Below are positions 28,074 through 35,750 of a stretch of DNA of 64,000 nucleotides, piece after piece. The position numbers and the translations under genes were made by a program. Each line of letters begins with the position of its first letter. Position 1 is the stretch's first letter. The DNA comes from Glycomyces artemisiae (lineage in GTDB: Bacteria; Actinomycetota; Actinomycetes; Mycobacteriales; Micromonosporaceae): the NCBI RefSeq assembly GCF_003002955.1, contig NZ_PVTJ01000001.1, positions 806,001 to 870,000 of the forward strand, given 5' to 3'. Under the pieces are notes generated by a model, which saw nothing but the letters and a program-made list of their open reading frames with translations, ran no database searches and had not been told where the DNA came from.

Positions 28074-29855
28074 TCAGAAGACCGGGGCCCCGTCGCGGGT
28101 CAGCACCCAGTCCACCGACGCGAACTCGGCCGGGTCCAGGGCGCCCTTGGCGGTCACCCACTCGATGATCCGGGTGCGGATCTCGATCGACTCGCTCCAG
28201 ATCTCCTCGGCCGCGGCCACGTGCGGGAAGTTCCCGCCGCCGTTCGCCCGGTAGTTGTTCACCGCGAACACGAACTGCTGCGCGTCGTCCACCTCCGCGC
28301 CCGCGTGCTTCAGGTTCGCGATCCGCGACCCCGCTGGCTTGGCGATGTCGATCTCGTAGGTGAAGCCCGAGACGTAGTCGTAGTTGTAGTCGGGCCGGTT
28401 GTCCGCGTTCGTGATCGCATCCGGGTCCACGGCCCCGCCCGCGGCGGTCTGCACGTAGTACTGCGCGGAGTACTCCAGGTAGTCCCGGATCTCGGCGCCC
28501 GTCAGCAGCTTCGCCACCAGCGTGTTGTCGTAGATGTACAGGCTCGACAGGTCCTTGATCTTCACGTCGCCCTGCGGGATCAGCGAGGTCCGCGAGAACG
28601 GCGACGCCTGCGACACCACCGGCAGGTCCGCGTGCTCGGTCCCCGCCAGCGCGCCCTTGACGACGTCCTCCTGGACCTTCGTGATGAGGTCGATGATCGG
28701 CTCGTCCTTGTAGCGGGCCTCGGCCGTGTCGAGGTCGATCGAGGCCTGGCCGACGACCTGGTTGACGTAGGCGACGACCTCGTCGTGCTCGGCGGTGAGG
28801 ATCTCGGTGATCGCCGGGTGCTCCTCGGCCGTGTTCGAGTTGAGGACCGTCGCGCCCGCGGCCTCCACCTTCCAGGATCCCTTGTCCCACACCAGGTCGA
28901 AGTCGAAGCGGGTGAGGCGCTGGCCGTAGCAGAGCGGCTCGGAGAGGATCACCTCGCGCCCGTCGGGGCCGGCCACGCGGGTCTCGGCGATCTCGACGTG
29001 GGCGTGGCCCACCAGGATCGCGTCGATGCCGGGGACGGTCTCGGCGACGATCTTCGAGGCGTTCTCGATGCCCAGGCCGGTGGAGGTGTCGTACGCGGAG
29101 GTCCCGGAGGTGCCCGAGTGCGCGGAGACGATGACGACGTCGACGCACTGCTCTTCGCGCAGGTGCTTGACCCAGTAGGCGGCCTCGGTCTCCAGGCTCG
29201 GGAATTCGAGGACGCCTTCGACGATGGCCTTGTCCCAGATGGTCACGCCGGGGGTGCACAGGCCGAGGATCGCGACCTTGACGTCGCGGCCGCGGGGCGT
29301 GCGCAGGCGCACGATGTGGTACGGCGGGAACGCGGGGCGGCCGGTCTCGGTGTCGATCACGTTGGCGCCCAGGAGCGGGAAGTCGAGCTGCGACTCGAAC
29401 TTGCGGAGCGTGTCGAGGCCGTAGTTGAACTCGTGGTTGCCGAGCGCGGCGGCGTCGTAGTCGACGGCGTTCATGGCCTGGGCCATGGGGTGGACGGGCC
29501 CGCCGTCGGCGGCGATCGGGTCGACGCGCGCGTAGTAGTACGCGAGGGGCGTGCCTTGGATGGTGTCGCCCGCGTCGATGAGGATCGTGTTCTGCTTCCC
29601 GACCTCCTCGCGGATCTCCTCGACGAGGGTCGCGACGCGGGCGAGGCCGCGGGTGTTCCCGGCGGCGTCGGTGTACGCGGCGTCCTTGAAGTAGTCCCAG
29701 TTGAAGACGTTCCCGTGGAGGTCGGTGGTGCCCATGACCGTGAACGAGTAGCGCTTCGTGGAGGACTTCGCGGCCGCGGGCGAGGCGGCGGCGACGGCGG
29801 CCGCGGCCCCGGCGGCCGACGCGCCGAGGAGGGTTCTGCGGTTGACTGCTGGCAT
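28074..29855 (-). CDS. Tat-exported 5'-nucleotidase/cyclic phosphodiesterase
   Basis: A 593-residue metallophosphoesterase of the UshA/CpdB family. It begins with a twin-arginine signal 'VNRRTLLGASAAGAAAAV' and AxA cleavage near residue 30. The catalytic domain has 'GTTDLHGNV', 'DAGDTIQGT', 'ALGNHEFNYG', 'SAHSG' and 'VGHAHVE'; the C-terminal nucleotide-binding domain has 'SLYIYDNTLVAKLLTGAEIRDYLE' (in two parts) and 'NNYRANGGGNFP'. It would release phosphate from extracellular 2',3'-cyclic or 5'-nucleotides. The start after AAGGAGCG is preferred to an upstream in-frame Met. Confidence 0.93.
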   Translation of the reverse strand: MPAVNRRTLLGASAAGAAAAVAAASPAAAKSSTKRYSFTVMGTTDLHGNVFNWDYFKDAAYTDAAGNTRGLARVATLVEEIREEVGKQNTILIDAGDTIQGTPLAYYYARVDPIAADGGPVHPMAQAMNAVDYDAAALGNHEFNYGLDTLRKFESQLDFPLLGANVIDTETGRPAFPPYHIVRLRTPRGRDVKVAILGLCTPGVTIWDKAIVEGVLEFPSLETEAAYWVKHLREEQCVDVVIVSAHSGTSGTSAYDTSTGLGIENASKIVAETVPGIDAILVGHAHVEIAETRVAGPDGREVILSEPLCYGQRLTRFDFDLVWDKGSWKVEAAGATVLNSNTAEEHPAITEILTAEHDEVVAYVNQVVGQASIDLDTAEARYKDEPIIDLITKVQEDVVKGALAGTEHADLPVVSQASPFSRTSLIPQGDVKIKDLSSLYIYDNTLVAKLLTGAEIRDYLEYSAQYYVQTAAGGAVDPDAITNADNRPDYNYDYVSGFTYEIDIAKPAGSRIANLKHAGAEVDDAQQFVFAVNNYRANGGGNFPHVAAAEEIWSESIEIRTRIIEWVTAKGALDPAEFASVDWVLTRDGAPVF

Positions 29856-30002
29856 TCGGGGTCGCTCCTTGTTCAGCACCTGACTTGCGGGGATGCCTGG
29901 AGTATGGCACCCGGAGATTCCACTCCTCGCGGGGTGTCATCCCATGACCCCATCTTGAACGGCGGATGTCGAACGCGGGTCGAAACGGTGCATGAGCCCC
30001 GC

Positions 30003-30482
30003 TTACAGGAACGGCAGGTCCGGTTGGGGGAGCAGCGGGGCGAGCGCCCTGCTGATGAGGATCGTGGCGGGCAGGACCAGGAACGCGGCGCCGATCGCGA
30101 CGACGAGGACCGCCGTCCACCTGGGCGTCGACTCGCGCAGGCGCCGCAGCCGCACCGTGAACAGCATCCCGGCCACGATCAGGGGCGGCCCGACGGCGAC
30201 GACCCACGCGGGGACCGGCCCGAGCGTGACCGGCGACTGCTGGACCCCGGCGACCGCCACGATCCCGGCGGCGAGGGCCAGGCTGAAGTCGATGAAGTAC
30301 AGCAGCGACTCGGGGACCTCGACCTCGTTGAGGTAGGTCGACCGGAACGCGAAGCACAGCATCAGGAACACCACGGTCATGGCGATGAGCGCGAGCCGCA
30401 CCATCCCGGCCTGGTCCGAGGGCGGCAGGTCCATCGCGGCGCGGACGGCGGCGATGACCCCGGCGACGATCGAGAACAGCAC
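30003..30482 (-). CDS. Integral membrane protein (downstream part of a TAG-split frame)
   Basis: A 159-residue protein from a GTG, with four to five hydrophobic helices ('MVRLALIAMTVVFLMLCFAF', 'FIDFSLALAAGIVAVAGV', 'VVAVGPPLIVAGMLFTV', 'VLVVAIGAAFLVLPATILI'). Coding-like sequence continues upstream of the GTG: the 15 codons back to the TAG of the preceding gene are in the same frame, all end in G or C, and encode the first half of a membrane helix (WLLLDVLLI). The native start is therefore uncertain, and the gene may be the continuation of its neighbour. No known family recognised. Confidence 0.6.
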   Translation of the reverse strand: MLFSIVAGVIAAVRAAMDLPPSDQAGMVRLALIAMTVVFLMLCFAFRSTYLNEVEVPESLLYFIDFSLALAAGIVAVAGVQQSPVTLGPVPAWVVAVGPPLIVAGMLFTVRLRRLRESTPRWTAVLVVAIGAAFLVLPATILISRALAPLLPQPDLPFL

Positions 30483-30527
30483 GATCAGCAGGACGTCGAG
30501 CAGCAGCCAGACGCCGAGCGCCGCGGG

Positions 30528-31154
30528 CTAGGAGCGGCGCGTGCGCGGGCTCGCCTGGGCGAGTCCGATGAGGACGAGGTTGATCGCCGCGAACGCCGCG
30601 AGCCACCCCCACGACTCGGCGTACCGCCCGTCGCGCAGCGCCGCGACCCACAGCGTGTAGCACAGCACCTCGGCGGCGATCACGACCGTGCCGATGAGGA
30701 CGTCGCCGATCGGCTTGGCGAGCTTCAGGAACGGCACGCCCATGACGAGGCCCAGCAGCAGCCAGAACAGCAGCAGCAGGAGCCACTGCGCGGTGATCGC
30801 GAGCGGCATGAACGCGAGGACCTGCCCGCGCACGGTGTCGCCGAGCGCCTGCCCGAGCGGCCGGGACTGGTCGGCGCCGTAGAAGCCGTACGCCACCGCG
30901 AACAGCAGCACGCCGATGATCAGCCGCAGCTTGCCGGGGTCGCGCCAGAACTTCTGGTCCACCTGGACTTTCGCGAACCGGCCGACCGCGACCCCCGCGT
31001 CGACGGCCCACCGGATCGCCCGGTACGCCCAGTACGCGGCGAAGATCCCGGCCAGGAGCCAGAACAGGGACCGCAGCACCGGCAGCTCGACGTCGGCGCC
31101 GAGATCGGACAGGATCGATTGCACGCCTTCAAGGACGGCGTCGAGCCACGCCAT
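30528..31154 (-). CDS. Integral membrane protein (upstream part of a TAG-split frame)
   Basis: A 208-residue protein with about five membrane helices ('LFWLLAGIFAAYWAYRAI', 'LIIGVLLFAVAYGFYG', 'WLLLLLFWLLLGLVMGVPF', 'VLIGTVVIAAEVLCYTLWV', 'LAAFAAINLVLIGLA') and a basic tail 'SPRTRRS' before TAG. The next open frame continues in the same phase. It is divergent from the ketopantoate-reductase homologue. I recognise no family. Confidence 0.65.
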   Translation of the reverse strand: MAWLDAVLEGVQSILSDLGADVELPVLRSLFWLLAGIFAAYWAYRAIRWAVDAGVAVGRFAKVQVDQKFWRDPGKLRLIIGVLLFAVAYGFYGADQSRPLGQALGDTVRGQVLAFMPLAITAQWLLLLLFWLLLGLVMGVPFLKLAKPIGDVLIGTVVIAAEVLCYTLWVAALRDGRYAESWGWLAAFAAINLVLIGLAQASPRTRRS

Positions 31155-31256
31155 GGGGGCTCCCGAGGGGCGAAGAGGGGACGGGCCAGTCCACTGTATG
31201 CCTCCCGGGCTCCGGCCGCCTCCTCAATAACCGCCCGGCGCCGATAGCATCCGGGG

Positions 31257-32255
31257 ATGATCTGCGTCTACGGGGCCGGGAGCATCGGGTGCTACGTCGG
31301 CGGGCGGCTCGCCGCCGCCGGGGCGGACGTCGTGTTCGTCGGGCGCGAGCGCATCGCCGCCGAGGTCCGCGCCCACGGCCTGCGCCTCACCGACCTCGAC
31401 GGGGCCGACGAACGAGTCCCCGCCCCCCGCTACGAGACCGACCCGGCCGCCGCCGCGGACGCCGACCTCGTGCTGGTCGCCGTCAAGTCCGCCGCCACCG
31501 CCGACGCCGCCGCCCAGCTCGCGCCGCTCCTGCGGCCCGGCACGCCCGTCGTGTCCTTCCAGAACGGCCTGCGCAACGCCGCGACCCTCCGCAGTGGACT
31601 CCCCGAGGCGGTCGTCATCCCGGGCATGGTCGCCTTCAACGTGGTCCACCGCGGCGACGGCGCCTTCCACCGCGGCACCGGCGGCGGCCTCGAAGCCCAG
31701 GCCCACCCCGCCCTCGCGCCCCACCTCGACGCCTTCGCCAGGGCCGCAATGCCCCTCGCCCTCCACGACGACCTCCTCGGCGTCCAGGCCGCGAAGCTCC
31801 TCCTCAACCTCAACAACGCCGTCAACGCCCTCTCGGGACTGCCGCTGCGCACCGAGCTGTCCCAGCGGCCCTACCGGCGCGTCCTCGCCCGCGCCCAGCG
31901 CGAGGCCCTCGCCGCCTACAAGGCCGCCGGGATCAGGCCCGCGAAGACCGCCGGGGCCGATCCGCGCCTCGTCCCCCACGTCCTCGGCCTGCCCGACGCC
32001 CTGTTCACGCGCATCGCCGCCCGGATGCTCGCCGTCGACCCCCACGCCCGCTCCTCCACCGCCGACGACCTCGCCGCGGGCCGCCCCACCGAGGTCGACT
32101 ACCTCAACGGCGAGATCGCCGCGCTCGCCGCCGAGCACGGCGCCGCCGCGCCCGTCAACGAACGCCTCACCGCGCTCGTCCACGCCGCCGAGGCCGGGGG
32201 CCGCCGCGACTTCACCGGCCCCGAACTCCTTGCGGCCGTGGTGCGCCCTGACTGA
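31257..32255 (+). CDS. Ketopantoate reductase family (ApbA/PanE-like) protein
   Basis: A 332-residue protein with the N-terminal dinucleotide site 'ICVYGAGSIGCYVGGRL' (residues 2-18), 'LVLVAVKSAAT', the Asn-containing 'VVSFQNGLRN' and the C-terminal helical domain 'KLLLNLNNAVNALSGLPLR' and 'ARSSTADDLAAGRPTEVDYLNGEI', split after 'GRPTE'. These are PanE hallmarks (NADPH-dependent reduction of 2-dehydropantoate). The family has paralogues acting on other 2-oxo acids, and no pantothenate gene is nearby, so the symbol is left blank. Confidence 0.9.
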   Translation: MICVYGAGSIGCYVGGRLAAAGADVVFVGRERIAAEVRAHGLRLTDLDGADERVPAPRYETDPAAAADADLVLVAVKSAATADAAAQLAPLLRPGTPVVSFQNGLRNAATLRSGLPEAVVIPGMVAFNVVHRGDGAFHRGTGGGLEAQAHPALAPHLDAFARAAMPLALHDDLLGVQAAKLLLNLNNAVNALSGLPLRTELSQRPYRRVLARAQREALAAYKAAGIRPAKTAGADPRLVPHVLGLPDALFTRIAARMLAVDPHARSSTADDLAAGRPTEVDYLNGEIAALAAEHGAAAPVNERLTALVHAAEAGGRRDFTGPELLAAVVRPD

Positions 32256-32345
32256 GCGCACCCGTTCAGCACGGGGCCACCTCCGGTTCACTCTCGTTGG
32301 CTAGCTTGACATCCGCCCCAACGGCACAACGAGGAAGGAGGACGA

Positions 32346-32699
32346 ATGCGAACGCCAGAAGAGATCATGCAGGAGCTGGAGTCCCGCGTCGCCGTCATCC
32401 AGGAGCAGGCCGGGCGCGCCGAATCGCTCCTCGCCGAATCCGAGACCACCGCGGCCGACGAGGACGAGATCGTCACCGTCACCGTGAACGCGGGCGGCAC
32501 CCTCACCGGCCTGCGCTTCTCGCCCCAGGCGCGCGGCCTCTCCGGCACCGGCCTCGCCGACCTCGTCCTGGAGGTCTACGGCCAGGCCCTCGAAGCGTCC
32601 GGCCGCAAGACCGCGGAGATCATGTCCGGCCTCCTCGGCGGCGACTCCGAGGCCATGAGCGTCATCACCGGCTTCACCCAGCCCCGGACGGAGTCCTAG
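32346..32699 (+). CDS. YbaB/EbfC-family protein of a type VII substrate cassette
   Basis: A 117-residue protein with the YbaB pattern: an N-terminal coiled coil ('PEEIMQELESRVAVIQEQ'), a central beta-hairpin 'EIVTVTVNAGGTLTGLRFS' and a second helix 'LADLVLEVYGQALEAS'. Stand-alone YbaB binds DNA, but in actinomycetes diverged YbaB-like genes often precede WXG100-type secreted proteins, as here. AAGGAGGA precedes the ATG. Its stop directly abuts the next start, so the three genes form one operon. Confidence 0.8.
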   Translation: MRTPEEIMQELESRVAVIQEQAGRAESLLAESETTAADEDEIVTVTVNAGGTLTGLRFSPQARGLSGTGLADLVLEVYGQALEASGRKTAEIMSGLLGGDSEAMSVITGFTQPRTES

Positions 32700-33020
32700 A
32701 TGGTCCACGTCGACCCCCAGATGCTGCGCGACCACGCGTCGCGGCTCGTCAACGGCCCCATGCCCCTCGTAGTGCAGGCCGCCGACGCCGCCAAGACCGT
32801 GCGCCTCGGCGACGAGAACGCCTACGGCATCGTCTTCGCCCAGCTCATCCCGCCCGCCCTGGACCTGTTCCTCGACGACGGGTCCGAGACCCTCGACTCC
32901 ATCGACGACCTCGGCACCGGCTTCACCACGGCCCTCCAGGCCACCGCCCAGCAGTACCAGACCGTCGACGACGAGGTCGCCGCGGTCTTCGACGCCCTCC
33001 AGAAGGAGCTCGACCGGTGA
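32700..33020 (+). CDS. WXG100/EspC-like type VII secretion substrate
   Basis: A 106-residue all-helical protein of WXG100/ESX-target size. It begins 'VHVDPQMLRDHASRLVNG' and has a second amphipathic helix 'FTTALQATAQQYQTVDDEVAAVF', resembling the EspC-like (DUF2580) group rather than classical EsxA. There is no Trp-x-Gly in the turn. It is likely a helical-hairpin partner of the next protein. Confidence 0.7.
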   Translation: MVHVDPQMLRDHASRLVNGPMPLVVQAADAAKTVRLGDENAYGIVFAQLIPPALDLFLDDGSETLDSIDDLGTGFTTALQATAQQYQTVDDEVAAVFDALQKELDR

Positions 33021-34042
33021 ACGCCGCGAACCCCCTCATCGAGGGCGAGACCCCCACCTCGATGCCGCAGAGCTCCAAGATCTTCTACGGCGTCTACAAA
33101 GCCGGGCAGGCGTACGGCAACGCCATCACCCAGGGCCAGGTCGACGTCGGCGACATCGCCTCCTCGACGTTCTCCCTCGGCCTCGACGCGCTCTCGTTCA
33201 TCTCCAACCCCTTCAAGCACCTCGTGCAGGCCGGCGTCTCCTGGCTGTTCGAGCACATCTCGTTCCTGCGCGAACCCCTCGACTGGCTGGCGGGCAACCC
33301 CAACGCCATCGAGGGCCTGGCGATGACCTGGAACAACATCTCCATGGCCCTCCACGACGCCTCCGAAGCCTGGAACGCCGAGCTCCAGTCCACCGCCGAC
33401 TGGGACGGCCAGGACGCCGACGCGTACCGCCAGAGCGCCGCCGCCTTCGGCTCTGTCATCGCCGGGACCGCCGACGGTGCGAAGTGGACGGCGAACCTCA
33501 TCACCGGCGCGGGCGTCCTCGTCGCGATCTTCCGCACCATGTTCCTGGAGATCATCTCCAACTTCATCGCCGAGGCGATCCTGTGGATCCTCTCCGCGCT
33601 CGCCACCGCCGGGTTCACCTTCGGCGCCACGGCGGCCGCCGCCGTCGCCCGCGTCGTCTCCAAGGCCGTGTCGGTCTTCGCGAACCTCGTCGGCAAGCTC
33701 GGCCAGCTCATGTCGAAGCTCGGCCGCTGGGTCGCCTCGCTCCGCAAGTTCGGCACTCAGTCCACCGGCCTGAAGAAGGCCCTCGACGGCGCCACCGACA
33801 CGATGCTCAAGGGCACCTCCACGGGCCTCATGCGCGGCGGCAGCAGGGTCATGGACGGCGCGCAGAACCTGCGGGGCCTCTCCAACACCCCGCTCGCGAA
33901 GTCCCTGGACCCGCTGAAGAACAGCTGGAAGAACCCCATCGACAAGATGAAGACCGTGAAGTACACCGCGAACTCCACGGCCGCGGGCGAGAACCAGATC
34001 TCCAACATGGAGAAGGAGCGCGAGGCCAACGGCGGTCCCTAA
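33017..34042 (+). CDS. Long WXG100-like protein, putative type VII-secreted effector
   Basis: A 341-residue protein starting at a GTG that overlaps the previous stop. Residues about 95-145 form a WXG100-like hairpin: 'MTWNNISMALHDASEAWNAEL', split, with 'ADWDGQDADAYRQSAAAF' giving the W-x-G turn. A hydrophobic segment 'FIAEAILWILSALATAGFTFGATAAAAV' (in parts) follows, then a basic Lys/Ser-rich C-terminus with no recognised toxin domain. Similar proteins pair a type VII targeting hairpin with a membrane-active or unknown C-terminus. Its TAA stop is antisense to the point where the neighbouring kinase domain ends. Confidence 0.7.
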   Translation: MNAANPLIEGETPTSMPQSSKIFYGVYKAGQAYGNAITQGQVDVGDIASSTFSLGLDALSFISNPFKHLVQAGVSWLFEHISFLREPLDWLAGNPNAIEGLAMTWNNISMALHDASEAWNAELQSTADWDGQDADAYRQSAAAFGSVIAGTADGAKWTANLITGAGVLVAIFRTMFLEIISNFIAEAILWILSALATAGFTFGATAAAAVARVVSKAVSVFANLVGKLGQLMSKLGRWVASLRKFGTQSTGLKKALDGATDTMLKGTSTGLMRGGSRVMDGAQNLRGLSNTPLAKSLDPLKNSWKNPIDKMKTVKYTANSTAAGENQISNMEKEREANGGP

Positions 34043-35074
34043 CGGCCGCACCCCGGGCCCGCGCGGCAGCGTCAGCCGGAACCGGCATCCTTCAGTGCTG
34101 TCGAGAAGCGCGACGTCCCCGCCGTGCGCCTGCGCGATCTGGCGCGCGATCGGCAGGCCGAGCCCCGTCCCCGGGGCCCGGCCGCCGCGCCAGAACCGCT
34201 CGAACACGCGCTCCCGGTCCGCCGCCGCGATCCCCGGGCCCTCATCGACCACGGTGAGCGCCACCGCGTCCAGGCCCGCCTCGACCTCGATCCGCACCGC
34301 GGTCCCTTCAGGAGCGTGGCGGACGGCGTTCCCGACGAGGTTCGCCACCGCGCGGCGCACGCTCGGGCCGTCCACCGCGGCCTCCGCACTCGCCGCCTTG
34401 GTCACCTCGACCGGCCGCGCGAATTCCGCCGCGACCTCCCGCGCGAGCGCGGCCAGGTCCACCGGCCGCCGGTCGATCACCCGGGCCCGCCCGCGGGCGT
34501 CCACCAGCAGCTCGCCCACGACGTCGCGCAGCCGCAGCGCCGCGTTCCGGCTGCGCTCCAAGCCCTCCCGGTACAGGTCGGGGTCCGGATCGGGATGCGC
34601 CAGGACCACGTCGGCGCCGGTGATGAGCACCGCGAGCGGCGTCCGCAGTTCGTGGCTGGCCTCCTCGACGAGCTTGCGCTGCACCAGGGCCGACTGCTCC
34701 AGCCGGTCGAGCATCGCGTCGAACGCGGCCGCGAGCGCCCGCGCCTCGGCCGTCCCCTGCGCGCTCCCCACGCGCAGCGCGAGGTCCGAGGCCCCGATCC
34801 GCTCGGCCGCGGCCCGCACCCGCTCGAACGGGCGCACCGCCCGGCCCGACCACCACCACGCGAGCGCGGCGGTCACCGGCAGCAGTAGCGCCACGGTGAG
34901 CACCGCCCACGCCGTGGGGTCGACGCCGGTGCGCATGATGGTGCGCGCCACGCCGTCGGCGCCGGTCTCGGTCACCTCCTCCTGGTTGATCGAGGTGACC
35001 GCGAAGACCAGGACCACCGGGAGGTAGATCGCGAGGAACCCGGTGAGCGCCAAGCGGACCCGCAGCGAGTTCAC
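34043..35074 (-). CDS. Two-component sensor histidine kinase (no native stop)
   Basis: The supported kinase covers about 344 codons from a GTG overlapping the regulator stop. It has two membrane helices (residues 8-28, 55-75), a HAMP segment, the H-box 'EEASHELRTPLAVL' (His141), N box 'VANLVGNAVRHAP', 'DEGPGIAAADRERVFERFWRG' and 'GTGLGLPIARQIAQAHGG', ending 'FRLTLPR'. No stop follows: the frame stays open to 32822, antisense to all of the effector gene and part of its neighbour. The domain itself is complete, so the extension is probably an artefact of a lost 3' end. Confidence 0.82.
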
Positions 35075-35739
35075 CGCGCCTCCAGGCGGTAGCCCGCGCC
35101 GGTGACCGTGCTGATCGGACCCGGCTCGCCGAGCTTGCGTCGCAGGCGGCTGAGGATCACCCGCACGGAGGCGGTGAACGGGTCGGCCTGCGCGTCCCAC
35201 ACGTGCTCAAGCAGGTCCTCAGTGGACAGCACTTCGCCGGGGTGGTGCATGAAGTACCGCAGCATCGAGAACTCCCTCGCGGTCAGTTCGAGTTCGGCGT
35301 CGCCGCGCCAGGCCCGGTGGGCGGCGGCGTCGAGCCGCAGGTCCCCGACTTCGAGGACCGCGTCCCTGACGTCGGCGCGGCGCGACAGGGCCCGCAGCCG
35401 CGCCGCCAGCTCCGCGAACTCGAACGGCTTGACCAGGTAGTCGTCCGCGCCCGCGTCGAGCCCGGCCACCCGGTCCTCCACGGCGTCGCGGGCGGTGAGT
35501 GCGATCAGGCGCCGCGGGCGGCGCAGGTGCGCCTCCGACCCGAGCCGCCGCAGCAGCGCCAGCCCGTCGCCGTCCGGCAGCCCCAGGTCGAGGCAGGCCA
35601 CGTCGAAGTCGTTGGCGCACAGCAGCTCCTCGGCCGCGGCGACCGTGGCCGCGAGGTCCACGGCGTACGCCTCGTTCCGCAGGCCCAGTGCGAGCACCGG
35701 GCCCAGGTCCGGGTCGTCCTCCACCAGCAGGATGCGCAC
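35071..35739 (-). CDS. OmpR-family response regulator
   Basis: A 222-residue protein: receiver domain with 'MRILLVEDD' acidic pair, phospho-acceptor Asp51 in 'CLDLGLPDGDG', the switch Thr in 'IALTARD' and Lys in 'DYLVKPFEF', then a winged-helix effector ('LELTAREFSMLRYFMHHPG', 'ASVRVILSRLRRKLG', 'TVTGAGYRLE'). The GTG start is set by AGAGGAG 6 bp upstream and gives the standard N-terminus; an alternative GTG five codons earlier overlaps the upstream stop as GTGA. It pairs with the adjacent kinase. Confidence 0.92.
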   Translation of the reverse strand: MRILLVEDDPDLGPVLALGLRNEAYAVDLAATVAAAEELLCANDFDVACLDLGLPDGDGLALLRRLGSEAHLRRPRRLIALTARDAVEDRVAGLDAGADDYLVKPFEFAELAARLRALSRRADVRDAVLEVGDLRLDAAAHRAWRGDAELELTAREFSMLRYFMHHPGEVLSTEDLLEHVWDAQADPFTASVRVILSRLRRKLGEPGPISTVTGAGYRLEAR

Positions 35740-35750
35740 GCCCGCTCCTC

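Noticed and set aside
28045-29890. Long minus-strand open frame in another phase of the nucleotidase region
   Set aside because: It is a shadow of the nucleotidase gene, which has a Tat signal and all metal motifs in its own frame.
28221-31247. A 1008-codon plus-strand open frame across the nucleotidase and membrane genes
   Set aside because: Its translation is low-complexity Arg/Gly/Val/Asp-rich, whereas the minus-strand genes have clear domains and correct third-position bias.
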